Virus record (IMG/VR): IMGVR_UViG_3300010885_015247
Span: 16,837-80,836 of that record
Source of the DNA: a virus
DNA length: 64,000 nucleotides
Direction: 5' to 3' (one strand)
Part shown: positions 18,596 to 28,072 of the stretch, piece by piece
Numbering within the stretch: position 1 is the stretch's first letter
Layout: each line of letters begins with the position of its first letter
Position numbers and translations under genes: made by a program
The notes under the pieces: generated by a model
The model's input: only the letters and a program-made list of their open reading frames with translations
Told to the model about the DNA's origin: nothing
Database searches by the model: none

Positions 18596-20394
18596 AGAAC
18601 ACCTGCCTTATCATCCCTGAGCAACTTCATCAGTTGATCTTTGTCTCGAACAATCTGTTCGAAGTTATCTGACTTTGTTTCTAGTACTTGTAAAACTCTT
18701 TCTTCAATTGTTCCCTCTGTTACATAATCCATAATCAAGATAGAGTCGTGAATTTCGCTACCGATACGGTGCACACGATCTAAAGCCTGACGATGATCAA
18801 CTAATGACCAAGGTCGTTGTAGCATAACAAGGCGACGAGCAGCAGTCAACGTGATACCCACGCCACCTGCCTGAGCGGTAAAGAGAACCCATTTAATGTT
18901 TCCTGCTTGAAAATCATCTACCGATCTCTGACGCTCATCTTCATTTTGAGCACCAGTAATTAGTCCGTGTTTAATTCCAGCCTTAGTAAGTTCTGCGCTC
19001 AAAAGGTCAATTAACTGACGAGATACGGCACAGACTGCCACAGAGTCATCTCCAAAGTCACCATTCTTAATATCATCCATAAGCGAGTCCACCTTACAAG
19101 ATGGTCCAGCAAGAACTGTCTTCATCTCCCCTGTTGACTCATCGACTTCCATAGTTGCGTAAGAACTAGCAAACTGAAGCAGTCGGGTTGTTTGAGTCAA
19201 AATACTTGGAGCAGTAACTGCATCTCCGTTTTCAAGCTCAGCAATCATCGTGTCACGCATCTGATCGTAAGCCTTCTTCTGCTTAGTTGACATCTCAACA
19301 TCACGACGCTCGTTCATTACAGGTGGTAACCAAGGAAGCACAACCTTTTTCAGCATACGACGCATTACGGGGTTTACGCTCTTATGGAATTCATCTTCCA
19401 TATGTGGCTTAACGCCAATAACCATCATTCCACCAAAAGCGTTGAGCATGATGTCAATCATTCGATCAATCCACTTTGTTTTTGATGGCCAATCAATAGG
19501 AGATAGCCAATGAAGAATTGACCAGAGGTCAACAACATCTTTAGCAATTGGAGTACCAGTAAGTGCAAAACGAATAGGGGCATCTCCAGTTGCAGCCCAA
19601 AGAGCTCTAGTTTGCTTAGATTTTGGTTCTTTAGATCGGTGGATTTCATCAGCAACGACTGCCTTAAAGTCAATCATATTAAGTTCACGAGGATGAACCT
19701 CACAACGAGTCTCTGTAACGCTTGGATCTTGTCCACCCATTTCAACACACTTAACTAAAGCGATAGAGCCGTAACCAGAAAGCCGTGAGTGTGAGCGAAG
19801 TGATTCCCAGTTAATAATAAATACTTCTGCTTCTTCGTTAGCAAACTGCTTTTTGCGTTGAACTGCAGAACCCTTGATAACTTGAGTCTTTACTCCCGGC
19901 CACCACTTCTCAAATTCTCTAGCCCAGTTCTTCTTCAATGTGTTAGGGCAGACAATAAGTGCAGGGAATACATCTTCTCCATTATCTTGAAGTCTCTTAA
20001 GAGCACGGATTGCTTGAGCAGTCTTACCAAGGCCGGGCTCATCGGCTAGAAGTGCACGCTTTGCGGTGCTAAGAAAGGCTACGCCAGCCCTTTGGTGCGG
20101 GAAAAGGTCTTCATCACCCTCATAGGTCTCGAGCTCCCTAAGAGCATTGGCAGGGGCAATTCTATTATTGAGTTCGTTGGTCGCCCACTCGGTTAGAGCA
20201 GGTCCAACAAAGAGATCTTCCTTGAATGTTGAGCGTAGAGCGAGGCAAGTTGTCCAGCTAAGTGGAACAGTCCAGACCTGCTCCTTAGGGCTCCAGGAAG
20301 CCCCTGGAAGGCTCTTACAGAGCTCTTTGAAGCGCCAGTCAGCAGTTATGAGGATGTTGTTCTTCTCTGGATTTATGTCTACTGTTACTGCCAT
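18592..20394 (-). CDS. SNF2-family DNA helicase/translocase
   Basis: 600 residues from ATG 20394, chosen because AGGTGG lies 5 bp upstream; an in-frame ATG at 20418 lacks one. Walker A DEPGLGKT (118-125), a DEIH box (VVADEIHRS), and helicase motifs V/VI (AQAGGVGITLTAA, QALDRVHRIGS) show a complete SNF2 motor. The first 60 residues (NNILITADWRFKELC, W..KEQVWTVPL) resemble the small accessory domain of SMARCAL1-like annealing helicases. It is probably involved in fork remodelling during phage replication. The stop overlaps the nuclease start by 4 bp. Confidence 0.92.
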   Translation of the reverse strand: MAVTVDINPEKNNILITADWRFKELCKSLPGASWSPKEQVWTVPLSWTTCLALRSTFKEDLFVGPALTEWATNELNNRIAPANALRELETYEGDEDLFPHQRAGVAFLSTAKRALLADEPGLGKTAQAIRALKRLQDNGEDVFPALIVCPNTLKKNWAREFEKWWPGVKTQVIKGSAVQRKKQFANEEAEVFIINWESLRSHSRLSGYGSIALVKCVEMGGQDPSVTETRCEVHPRELNMIDFKAVVADEIHRSKEPKSKQTRALWAATGDAPIRFALTGTPIAKDVVDLWSILHWLSPIDWPSKTKWIDRMIDIMLNAFGGMMVIGVKPHMEDEFHKSVNPVMRRMLKKVVLPWLPPVMNERRDVEMSTKQKKAYDQMRDTMIAELENGDAVTAPSILTQTTRLLQFASSYATMEVDESTGEMKTVLAGPSCKVDSLMDDIKNGDFGDDSVAVCAVSRQLIDLLSAELTKAGIKHGLITGAQNEDERQRSVDDFQAGNIKWVLFTAQAGGVGITLTAARRLVMLQRPWSLVDHRQALDRVHRIGSEIHDSILIMDYVTEGTIEERVLQVLETKSDNFEQIVRDKDQLMKLLRDDKAGVL

Positions 20395-20478
20395 TTGCCA
20401 CCTGCTCCTTAGTGTCACTACATCAAGTAAAACATACTACTGAAGATATTGCAAGCTAAAAGTTTTCTAATAGTATCT

Positions 20479-20946
20479 CTAGTCTAGCAGAGTTCTAGGA
20501 ACCCAGCCAGTTTTAACCAATCTTAGTAAGGCGTGTCGCATCGCATCATTTGCATGGCCTTCCCCGCCCACATGCCAAGTCCCGAGCTTCTTCAGGGTTG
20601 GGTTGGGAAACATGTTCTTGGCATCTGCTGGAGACTGAAAAACAATCTTTTCAGGGTCATACATATTGGTACGACAGAGATGTTTAAGCACTCCTATCTG
20701 CTCAAGGCTGTAAGGCGCCTGAGAGTTACGGACTGTTTGAGCATTGATGGTAAAACGCTCGCATACAACTGTGAAGTTACTTTCTTGCTTTTGAATATTT
20801 AATATTGTTTCAATAGTCATAGCAAATTCTTCTGGTTGCACTTCTTTTGAAATAATTACGTTTGGAACTGGGTCTTCCCCATTCCAAGACATTAAAACAA
20901 TGCCAGTTGCCTTCCCGGGATCCACTGCTAAAACATATTTTGTCAT
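20479..20946 (-). CDS. RuvC-like Holliday junction endonuclease
   Basis: 155 residues. RNase H-fold acidic residues D9 (LAVDPGKATG), E63 (VCERF) and the H131-x2-D134 pair (GHANDAMRHAL) match RuvC-type resolvases; the length is close to that of bacterial RuvC. It would resolve branched replication or recombination intermediates before packaging. The start overlaps the PolA stop by 4 bp (ATGA), indicating translational coupling. Confidence 0.85.
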   Translation of the reverse strand: MTKYVLAVDPGKATGIVLMSWNGEDPVPNVIISKEVQPEEFAMTIETILNIQKQESNFTVVCERFTINAQTVRNSQAPYSLEQIGVLKHLCRTNMYDPEKIVFQSPADAKNMFPNPTLKKLGTWHVGGEGHANDAMRHALLRLVKTGWVPRTLLD

Positions 20947-22781
20947 GCGTATTTTTCTCCCCAGTTATTCATAGGACCGTCAATACCTGCGGTTAGCGGG
21001 ACAGCCCAACCTTCGGTAGTGGTCATACACTCTTGAACAATTCTCTTGAACTCTTCAACTTGATCTTTTGGTGCTTGTAGAACAATCTCATCGTGCACTG
21101 GAACAATAAGATGCTCGGTTAAGTCTGCTTGATCTAGTCTAACAAGGCTACTCTTAAATACTTCTGCAGCACCACCTTGGATAAGATAGTTAACAAGAGT
21201 GTAGACACGCTCTTCATCGCAAGGGATACGGCGACCAGTCCAAGTCTTTACATAACCTTGACCTTCTTGGCGAAGTCTAGTCATTCCAATGTTTTCAATC
21301 TGCTTTTGGAACTGCATCATTCCTGGATAGTTAGCATCAAAAGAATCAGATACAGAGCGCATCTGAGGTTCTGACACACCAGCAGTCAAAGCTTGCTTAG
21401 CAACTCCTGCACCGTAGAGTCGTCCGTAGACAACACCCTTGATGAGGTTACGACGCTTGTCTGACTTTTTCATATCTGGTTCTTGATAAACCTGACGACC
21501 AATTTCGGTAAAAGGATCCGAGCCAGTCGCATCTGCCTTATGAAAAAGAGAGATGAGGTTTGGATCTTGAGATAGAGATGCAAACATACGAAATTCAACC
21601 TGATCTAAGTCAGAAGAAATAATCAGATGGTCTGGGTCACGAGGTAAGAACGCCCTGCGTACTGTCTCATCTCCCTTAGGAAGAGTCTGTAGGGCTGGAT
21701 CTGTGATTGACATACGAGATGTGCGAGCACCAAGAGTTTTTACAGAAGGATGCAAGATGCCGTCAACATTTTTGTTGAGGAAGTTAAGGAAATAAGTGTT
21801 AGCAAGTTTATCTGCCTTGCGTTGCTTAAGAACAGTCTCTGCAAGGTTTTTAACCTCTTCGTTACCGTTAATTGTCAAAAGCTTTAGCTGATCCTTACTT
21901 GCAGACTTTGCTCCAGATGGAGTTGTCTCCGTGATGTCAGCACCAAGCTTTTCAAACAAACGAACTAGTTGAATATTGCTCGTGATACTTGCTCCACCAT
22001 AAGTTTTTGCTGCCCAGTCTTTAACAGAGTCTGCATAAGATAAAAGCTCTTCGTACTTTTTCTTAGAGTAATCAAGATCTACACGAGCACCATTAATTTC
22101 CATACGAGTAACAATCTTGCGTGTTGCCATCTCAAGCTCATAAGCACGATTGTATGGACCCTGTGGGCCACACTGCTGATAGAACTGCTCCCATAGGCGC
22201 ATTGTAAGAACTGTATCTAAAGCACCGTAAATCCAATAAGGCTCGTAGTTAACTGGAACTGTTCCCCAAGTCCAGCCATTCTCAATAAGACCCAAGTCAA
22301 GACTCTCTTGCATTGCAACAGCCTTGCCATCTACATAACGAGCAGCAAGAGGCTTAAGACCACCGACACCAAGTGGATCAATGATGTGAGCCATAATCAT
22401 TGTGTCGTGTGCACGCTGCCAAGGCATTTCCCACTTAGATTTAATTGCAAACCAACGAGCTTCGAAAGCAATATTGTGGCAAACAATAGGACCTTCAAAT
22501 TTCCTCATTGCTTCGTAGAAAACTCCGTTCCATTCTTCCCAAGGAATAGCCCAGCCTTGCATTCCATCTCCTACTTGAACAAGACGCAGGTCTCCATGCC
22601 AAGGGGATAGTGCATCACTACGCTGACCTCCGAGTTTTTCACCAGTTTCAGTATCGATTGCAATTGCGTCATAGGGACGTCTTTCACCAAGCCAAGTAAT
22701 AAACTGACCAGCTTTTTCTACAGAATCAACAAGGTGAAGTTTTACATCACCTAATCCTTGCGTCGTTTGGTTGTCGCTCAT
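20943..22781 (-). CDS. polA: family A DNA polymerase with 3'-5' exonuclease
   Basis: 612 residues, the compact phage form without a 5'-3' exonuclease. Exonuclease: D43-x-E45 (AIDTETG), HNIAFEARW (102-110) and D189 (GALDT). Polymerase: motif A D391 (SSDLDQVEFR), motif B R444-x3-K448-x3-Y452-G (KGVVYGRLYG) and motif C H563-D564-E565 (VPVHDEIVL). The aromatic residue of motif B equivalent to E. coli 762 is Tyr, as in T7 polymerase. It is the replicative polymerase candidate; no helicase-primase is visible in the window. Confidence 0.95.
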   Translation of the reverse strand: MSDNQTTQGLGDVKLHLVDSVEKAGQFITWLGERRPYDAIAIDTETGEKLGGQRSDALSPWHGDLRLVQVGDGMQGWAIPWEEWNGVFYEAMRKFEGPIVCHNIAFEARWFAIKSKWEMPWQRAHDTMIMAHIIDPLGVGGLKPLAARYVDGKAVAMQESLDLGLIENGWTWGTVPVNYEPYWIYGALDTVLTMRLWEQFYQQCGPQGPYNRAYELEMATRKIVTRMEINGARVDLDYSKKKYEELLSYADSVKDWAAKTYGGASITSNIQLVRLFEKLGADITETTPSGAKSASKDQLKLLTINGNEEVKNLAETVLKQRKADKLANTYFLNFLNKNVDGILHPSVKTLGARTSRMSITDPALQTLPKGDETVRRAFLPRDPDHLIISSDLDQVEFRMFASLSQDPNLISLFHKADATGSDPFTEIGRQVYQEPDMKKSDKRRNLIKGVVYGRLYGAGVAKQALTAGVSEPQMRSVSDSFDANYPGMMQFQKQIENIGMTRLRQEGQGYVKTWTGRRIPCDEERVYTLVNYLIQGGAAEVFKSSLVRLDQADLTEHLIVPVHDEIVLQAPKDQVEEFKRIVQECMTTTEGWAVPLTAGIDGPMNNWGEKYA

Positions 22782-22799
22782 TTATTCCTAACTTATGTA

Positions 22800-23591
22800 T
22801 TAACTATTTTTACTTCTAGGAAGTTGGTGATCTTTAAACTTATTTCCTCTGATATCCATACCTTTGTAATATAGACCATCTTTACCTTCTTTGGTTGTAT
22901 ATAGCTCTATTCTTTTATCCGAATGCTCCCTTACTACTGCCTTTTCTTCCTCTATAACCTCTTCGTCAAAGATATCATAAGCACTCTTTAATTCAAAAGA
23001 ATCGCAAAAATATCTTGGTATAGGTATGATGCCTACTAATGGAGAGTTCGGGAGAACTCGTATTACCGTGTTTGGTATGTCTATTTTTAAATTTAAAGTA
23101 AAACCAAAACGTATATTGTCAGACTCTACAACTCCTGTCATAGCGCTTACTCCAGGCATTGGATAGTTAGGAGGAGATATAGTCATTAAATTAACCATAG
23201 GTGGTGTTTTTAATATGACTGGGTAGTGAATGGTAAGAACTCCATGACCAAACTCAGAGTTCGGGTATATAAAATTTAGATTTCTATATGGTTCAAAGTC
23301 GTCGTGATAAGTTATGGTTATATCTTCTGCAGAATCTCCACCATTCCAGATAACATCAAATCCGTATGGAATACTGAATACAAAACCTTGCATATTTCCA
23401 ATTGCTAAAGGTAGACACTTATAGAAATTGGGAGAGAACCACCCTCGTTTATGATCTGTATTCAGAGGGTTTAAAAATAAACCTATATCTTTTAAATCAA
23501 AAGGCTTAACACCTTCACTAGGGATTATAGGAAAGAATGCAATAGTTTTATCTGGAACAACAAGATTTTCGTCTTGGTTCACTATTGTCAT
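22800..23591 (-). CDS. DUF6065-like protein
   Basis: 263 residues, AAGGAAAAG upstream of the ATG. The pattern RGWFSPNFYKCLPLAIGNMQGFVFSIP, VIWNGG and the later HYPVILKTPP resembles a phage/bacterial family I recall as DUF6065, which has no known activity. All-beta character in the first 200 residues is followed by a charged C-terminal tail. It lies between tail genes and PolA, as in other phages that carry such genes with structural modules. Family call from memory; moderate certainty. Confidence 0.65.
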   Translation of the reverse strand: MTIVNQDENLVVPDKTIAFFPIIPSEGVKPFDLKDIGLFLNPLNTDHKRGWFSPNFYKCLPLAIGNMQGFVFSIPYGFDVIWNGGDSAEDITITYHDDFEPYRNLNFIYPNSEFGHGVLTIHYPVILKTPPMVNLMTISPPNYPMPGVSAMTGVVESDNIRFGFTLNLKIDIPNTVIRVLPNSPLVGIIPIPRYFCDSFELKSAYDIFDEEVIEEEKAVVREHSDKRIELYTTKEGKDGLYYKGMDIRGNKFKDHQLPRSKNS

Positions 23592-23609
23592 TTGTCTTTT
23601 CCTTAGTCT

Positions 23610-24080
23610 CTAGGGAATCATCTCCACTCTGTATATGGAGTCTATCTTCTCGTCATTCAAAGCCGCTTTTTCAAGAAGCCGTTGAGCAACATTAGTAAGG
23701 TATCTTGCCCCACCTTGGTCGTATTTGTAAAGTGCATCTAGTACGGGAGTAGGATCTTCGCTTACCTGAGCCCAGTTGCGGTCTGTTTCTGGGAAAATAA
23801 CAGGCAAATCTCTAGATGGATCACATTCTTCGCATGGGATAGAGTCTTTTGTTAAGCAGTCTGTATCAGACTCTTTTAGGTAGTATCTCTTAACAAGAGG
23901 GCATGCTGCTCCGTGGAAGACAAGTGATACACCAACGCGAGAGAGGATATAGGAGCCATTCTCTGTCTTAAAAAGCTTAAACTCAATCCAGCGTGTTGAG
24001 CCACGACGCCAAGAAGAGGATTCTCCTAAGAGACGCCCGTTGAATTGAAGGGTTCTAGACCCGTCTTTGACTTCAAACAT
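23610..24080 (-). CDS. hypothetical protein of the tail-tip region
   Basis: 156 residues. A beta-rich N-terminal half (LQFNGRLLGESSSWRRGSTR, W.EFKLFKTENGSYILSRVG) resembles hypothetical proteins found widely in actinobacterial genomes. A Cys pair follows (CEEC), then a helical C-terminus. The gap to its neighbours is 9-18 bp, so it is part of the late operon. No enzymatic motif is seen. Confidence 0.65.
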   Translation of the reverse strand: MFEVKDGSRTLQFNGRLLGESSSWRRGSTRWIEFKLFKTENGSYILSRVGVSLVFHGAACPLVKRYYLKESDTDCLTKDSIPCEECDPSRDLPVIFPETDRNWAQVSEDPTPVLDALYKYDQGGARYLTNVAQRLLEKAALNDEKIDSIYRVEMIP

Positions 24081-24089
24081 TTTAGAAGT

Positions 24090-24476
24090 TTACCCTTCTT
24101 CCGAAGGTGCAGTAGTGTGCTCACCCGTAACTGGGTCGTGGTAATGGTCGGACTCATCTGTCTCTGGTCTGTAGCTTAAGAATGTCCACCAAGAAACAAT
24201 TTCTTGAAAGATATCGCTTAGCTGAGGCCATTCTGGGATAATATGCGTTGTTTGATGACTTGCTGTAGGAATAATAGAAGAGGATGCAGCTACTTCTTTA
24301 AAATATAGAAGTAGATTGCCGAGGTGCTCAGCAATAATTTCATCTGTTAGAAACTCTCTTTCTTCAAGACTATAGAAATTAACACCAGTAGATACAAATG
24401 TCCCATCTACAGTCTCAACAGTCTTTTTGATTGTAGCTGGTTTACCTAGCTCATAGTGTGCTGAATAGACAATCAT
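24090..24476 (-). CDS. hypothetical tail-associated protein
   Basis: 128 residues. The ATG overlaps the fibre gene stop (ATGA), and AAGGAG is embedded in the fibre's last codons. The sequence is acidic with a His/Asp-rich tail (DESDHYHDPVTGEHTT). A Trp-rich helix (IFQEIVSWWTFLSY) stands out. It could be a fibre chaperone, judging by coupling to the fibre gene; there is no direct evidence. Confidence 0.65.
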   Translation of the reverse strand: MIVYSAHYELGKPATIKKTVETVDGTFVSTGVNFYSLEEREFLTDEIIAEHLGNLLLYFKEVAASSSIIPTASHQTTHIIPEWPQLSDIFQEIVSWWTFLSYRPETDESDHYHDPVTGEHTTAPSEEG

Positions 24477-25969
24477 TTGTTCTCCTTAAGTCGCTTAATC
24501 TCTTCTGAGAGTAAGTTTATCTCATTTTGTTGTTTTTTGACGAGCTCTAAAACAAAGACAGAAAGAAGACCGTAGTTGATGCTATCTACTTCTCCTTTTT
24601 CATCATATCCAAGAATCTCTTCTACACCAAGCTCTAAAGCCTCTTCTGCAATATATCCATAATCCCACTCGCGGTTCTTACTAGCATCTTTTGCTTGATT
24701 ACGATATTTAAATCTTTTTGGTTGAAGAAGAAACAACTTATCTAGATCTATGTTGTAATCAGATATTTCTTTTTTAAGTTTTCTAGATGAGATTGTTGTA
24801 AAGTGGGTGTGGCCTCCGTGCCCAACGTGGCTACCAGCAAAAGAAGTATCGTATCTGCCAGTAGGAGCATAAGCGCTGTGGGTGTGGTTAGCCAAAGCAT
24901 ATCCAGAGCCAGCAAAAGTAACTGTTCTAGTTCTTCCAGAACCAGAGACTGTTATGCCAGATCCAGCATTAACATCTGTAAGAACGTCACTTGGAAGTCG
25001 ATTGATACTTATAGTGCCAGTAATAATTGTTCCAGCGTCAACGCTTGAAATCTTTCCATTTGTAATACCGCCAGCAAGATGATAATTCTCAATTGTTCCA
25101 ACTGGAATTTTAAGTCCAGTAACTGATCCAGCTCTAAGCTTATCCGCCGTTACAGCTCCATTAATTATTCTACTCTCTAGGACAGCATCAACACCAAGAC
25201 CTTGATTGGTCACAGCTCCAACTGCAATTTTGTACTGATCTACTGCTTGACTGTAGATTTTTCCAGTAGTAATTGCAAATGCCGCTATGTTTCCTTCTGC
25301 AACAGCAAGTGACCCAATTTTTGCACCATTAACAGCACCATCAGCAATTTTTCCGTTTGTAACAGCACCATCAGCAATTTTTCCGTTTGTAACAGCGCTA
25401 TCAGCAAGTTCTGCACTAGCAACAGTTCCGTCAACAATGAGGCCACCTTGAATACCTCCAATAATCTTAGAGCCTTCAATTCCAGCTATCTGACTATTTT
25501 GAATCTCACCAATAAGTTTAGAGCTAGACATTCCAGCAATCTTTGAGTCTGGGATTGAACCAGCAAGCTCGTTTGTTCCAACGGACCCATCTGCAATCTG
25601 AGTAGAGGTTACAGAATTAGCTCCCATTTCAGTGGATGTGATAGTTCCAGGTGCAATCTCGTTAGCAGTAACAGAGTCTTGAATTATTTGTGCGGTTCCA
25701 ACCGAGTCCACAGCCATTAAACCTTGCGTAACAGCACTCGCTTCAATTTGAGCGGTACCTACAACACCTGGATTTAAAGACCTTCTTAAAATAGCAGAGT
25801 CAGCAATTAGCTCCTGACCTACGGCGCGAGGTGCTATGTTTTTTGAGACAACAACCTTGGAAGCAAGCTGTGTAGGTGCTGGTCTAGTTTCTAGATATCG
25901 AAGACGTTTTTGGACATCCGTGATATTTCCAGCAATACTTTTTCTTCTAGATCTTCTACGAGTAGCCAT
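24473..25969 (-). CDS. tail fibre protein with S74 intramolecular chaperone
   Basis: 498 residues. An N-terminal coiled-coil-like stretch (RRRSRRKSIAGNITDVQKRL) is followed by about 20 short repeats of the form S-V-x-x-x-x-I-x-D-G (residues about 70-320, for example DGAVTNGKIADGAVTNGKI), a trimeric stalk pattern. The last 105 residues are a peptidase S74 chaperone: SSRKLKKEI (S394-S395 and Lys as the self-cleavage site), LFLLQPKRFKYR, DYGYIAEEA and a terminal coiled coil. The chaperone trimerises the fibre and then cuts itself off. TAATG coupling to the tail-tip gene upstream. Confidence 0.9.
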   Translation of the reverse strand: MATRRRSRRKSIAGNITDVQKRLRYLETRPAPTQLASKVVVSKNIAPRAVGQELIADSAILRRSLNPGVVGTAQIEASAVTQGLMAVDSVGTAQIIQDSVTANEIAPGTITSTEMGANSVTSTQIADGSVGTNELAGSIPDSKIAGMSSSKLIGEIQNSQIAGIEGSKIIGGIQGGLIVDGTVASAELADSAVTNGKIADGAVTNGKIADGAVNGAKIGSLAVAEGNIAAFAITTGKIYSQAVDQYKIAVGAVTNQGLGVDAVLESRIINGAVTADKLRAGSVTGLKIPVGTIENYHLAGGITNGKISSVDAGTIITGTISINRLPSDVLTDVNAGSGITVSGSGRTRTVTFAGSGYALANHTHSAYAPTGRYDTSFAGSHVGHGGHTHFTTISSRKLKKEISDYNIDLDKLFLLQPKRFKYRNQAKDASKNREWDYGYIAEEALELGVEEILGYDEKGEVDSINYGLLSVFVLELVKKQQNEINLLSEEIKRLKENK

Positions 25970-28044
25970 TAGTTTCCTCCTGTTGTCTTTTTAAGGCCAG
26001 CTTCTTCTCCAGATTTATCAACTTTCCAGTCAGTAACTAGGTCTAAGTCAACTGTTTCTGGAAAAGAAGGAGCGTCTGGCACAGATACTTTATATCCATT
26101 AATTTTTCTGACAATAATGTCATTTCTTGGCTCTTGATCACTTTCAAGTCTTGCAAGTACAAATGGATCGTCAATAATTAATGAACACCACTGGCCAGGA
26201 ACGTATGTTCCTACTACAGGGGTTAAAGATCCGTTGACGCTAATATTAAAATCCCCCATTGGAGGCTTCGACTCATATAGGTACTCCTGTGCGTAAGAGT
26301 ATAAAACCTCTTCGTCAGCAGTATTGTTTACCATCTCAACTTGATCCAATAGAGGCCAACTCTTACCTAAAGGATTATTTAGTAACGAAATATCTGCTGC
26401 AACAGCATATGGTTGACTTGCCGCATCTGATAGATCAGTAATATTTCCTTCTACAAAGAAGCGAGTTGCTGCATCTTCAGCACTTTCTTCTACAGTAAAA
26501 GTAGAGATGCTACCGGGAAACTCAAATACAAGATTATTAAATCCTAATCTCTCTTCATCAGACATGTCAGGACTTTCCGTAACCTCATTAGGGTTCTCTA
26601 TGTTTAAAAGAACTAAAGTCCTAGTAAAAGATGCTGTTGTAAAGTCATAGTCGCAATCAATACGATACTCGAAACCGTCAAGGTTGTTGGAGTAGTCTTC
26701 TAAAATCTCTCCAAAACTTTTTAACTCGTAACCTCGAAGATACTGCGTGTCTTGATATAAGCCACTAGTTTTATTCGAGCCAACAGTGATACCTAGATCG
26801 GAGTTGCTAGTGTAGGGTCCAAATGTTCCATACACGGCTTTACTTCCTACTGTCACAGTTCCACCAGAAACTGTTACTTCTGCAATGTCTGGGTAAAGCC
26901 TTCCCTCTGGACTTGGTTGATTGTATGTAAATGTAGTTGATGTAGGAGTAGATGTTATTAAATATCTACCGTTAAAGTTCTCGTCTAGTCTTTGACTGAA
27001 GAAAGAGTCGACGTTATTTATTACAACTACTTGACCAGTAGTTGCACCGTGAGGTATGTGTGTTGTCAGTGTTGCCACATTGGATTGTAGTTTTTTCTTA
27101 GTTACATAAAAAGTCTGAATTCCCGGTAAAGTTGTTTTAGATACATTTGAACCAGAGAGTTCAAAAACTATACTGTTATTGTCTGGTACTTCAGTGACAG
27201 AATGGTACCCGTCCAGACCAGATCCAACTTGAATGATTTCAAATTCTTGACCTGGAACCAAACTGTGCTCTTCTAGAGTCTCGAGGACTACTCTTCCATT
27301 ATCTCTCTTTTTAGAGATAATTGAAACTTCTTGAACAGAGGCTGGCTCAATAACATCATTTGCAAAATTTAAACCAGACATATCTGTGGAAAGTTGAAAC
27401 ATAAGATCTCTTACAAAATCATATGTATCAATTAGCTTTCTTACTGCTCCACTAGTTATAGCTGTAGATGTGATGTTTGCATAGTCAACAGCAAAGGTAA
27501 AACTATTAGCCGAAGGAATACTTATGATCTGATGAGTACCGTCAACTACAGGGTTTGTAAAAGTAACTTTTACATAGTTTCCTACTCTAAATCTTACTGG
27601 GTCAATACTAATAGGCTCTTCAGTAACAACTGTTGCAATTTTATTTGTAATAGAGAAGGAAGATATTCCAATAAAGTCAGAGCCATATAGAAGTGTTTGC
27701 CATACGTTTCTATGATAAAAATAGCTTGTAAACTCTGATGCATCAATAGTTACTGTTTTGTTTGCTTGGTCGTATTTTCTACCCCAAACAATCCCTCCCC
27801 AAACGCATACGTCATTACGCATCACATAGACGCCAGTTCTTCCTGGCATTGTTGCATCGTAAATGTTTAATCTATCGGTTGCTGCAATTAGAGGAATGCT
27901 GCCAGTAAAACTTCCTGCTTTTCGAAGAACTCTCTCATAAGAGACACCAGTGAAAGGTAGTTCTGCAATTACAGAGTTACTAACTAAATCGGTTAAAAAA
28001 TACCTATACGTTACATCTGTTACAAATGAATCGGACGATGTCAT
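25969..28044 (-). CDS. tail-tip/minor tail protein (ReqiPepy6 gp37-like)
   Basis: 691 residues. The opening YRYFLTDLVSNSVIAELPFTG and VCVWGGIVWGRKYDQ is the pattern of the Tal-type minor tail proteins of actinophages. Three beta modules of the NGTYTIT..PT.TTF type are inserted (residues about 130-200, 235-305, 310-390), the last being clear (FNGRYLITSTPTSTTFTY). It would form the tail tip and hold the fibre encoded downstream. Position after the Dit-like gene fits. Confidence 0.8.
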   Translation of the reverse strand: MTSSDSFVTDVTYRYFLTDLVSNSVIAELPFTGVSYERVLRKAGSFTGSIPLIAATDRLNIYDATMPGRTGVYVMRNDVCVWGGIVWGRKYDQANKTVTIDASEFTSYFYHRNVWQTLLYGSDFIGISSFSITNKIATVVTEEPISIDPVRFRVGNYVKVTFTNPVVDGTHQIISIPSANSFTFAVDYANITSTAITSGAVRKLIDTYDFVRDLMFQLSTDMSGLNFANDVIEPASVQEVSIISKKRDNGRVVLETLEEHSLVPGQEFEIIQVGSGLDGYHSVTEVPDNNSIVFELSGSNVSKTTLPGIQTFYVTKKKLQSNVATLTTHIPHGATTGQVVVINNVDSFFSQRLDENFNGRYLITSTPTSTTFTYNQPSPEGRLYPDIAEVTVSGGTVTVGSKAVYGTFGPYTSNSDLGITVGSNKTSGLYQDTQYLRGYELKSFGEILEDYSNNLDGFEYRIDCDYDFTTASFTRTLVLLNIENPNEVTESPDMSDEERLGFNNLVFEFPGSISTFTVEESAEDAATRFFVEGNITDLSDAASQPYAVAADISLLNNPLGKSWPLLDQVEMVNNTADEEVLYSYAQEYLYESKPPMGDFNISVNGSLTPVVGTYVPGQWCSLIIDDPFVLARLESDQEPRNDIIVRKINGYKVSVPDAPSFPETVDLDLVTDWKVDKSGEEAGLKKTTGGN

Positions 28045-28072
28045 TGTCTATTGTCTCTCTTTCATCTTTTTT

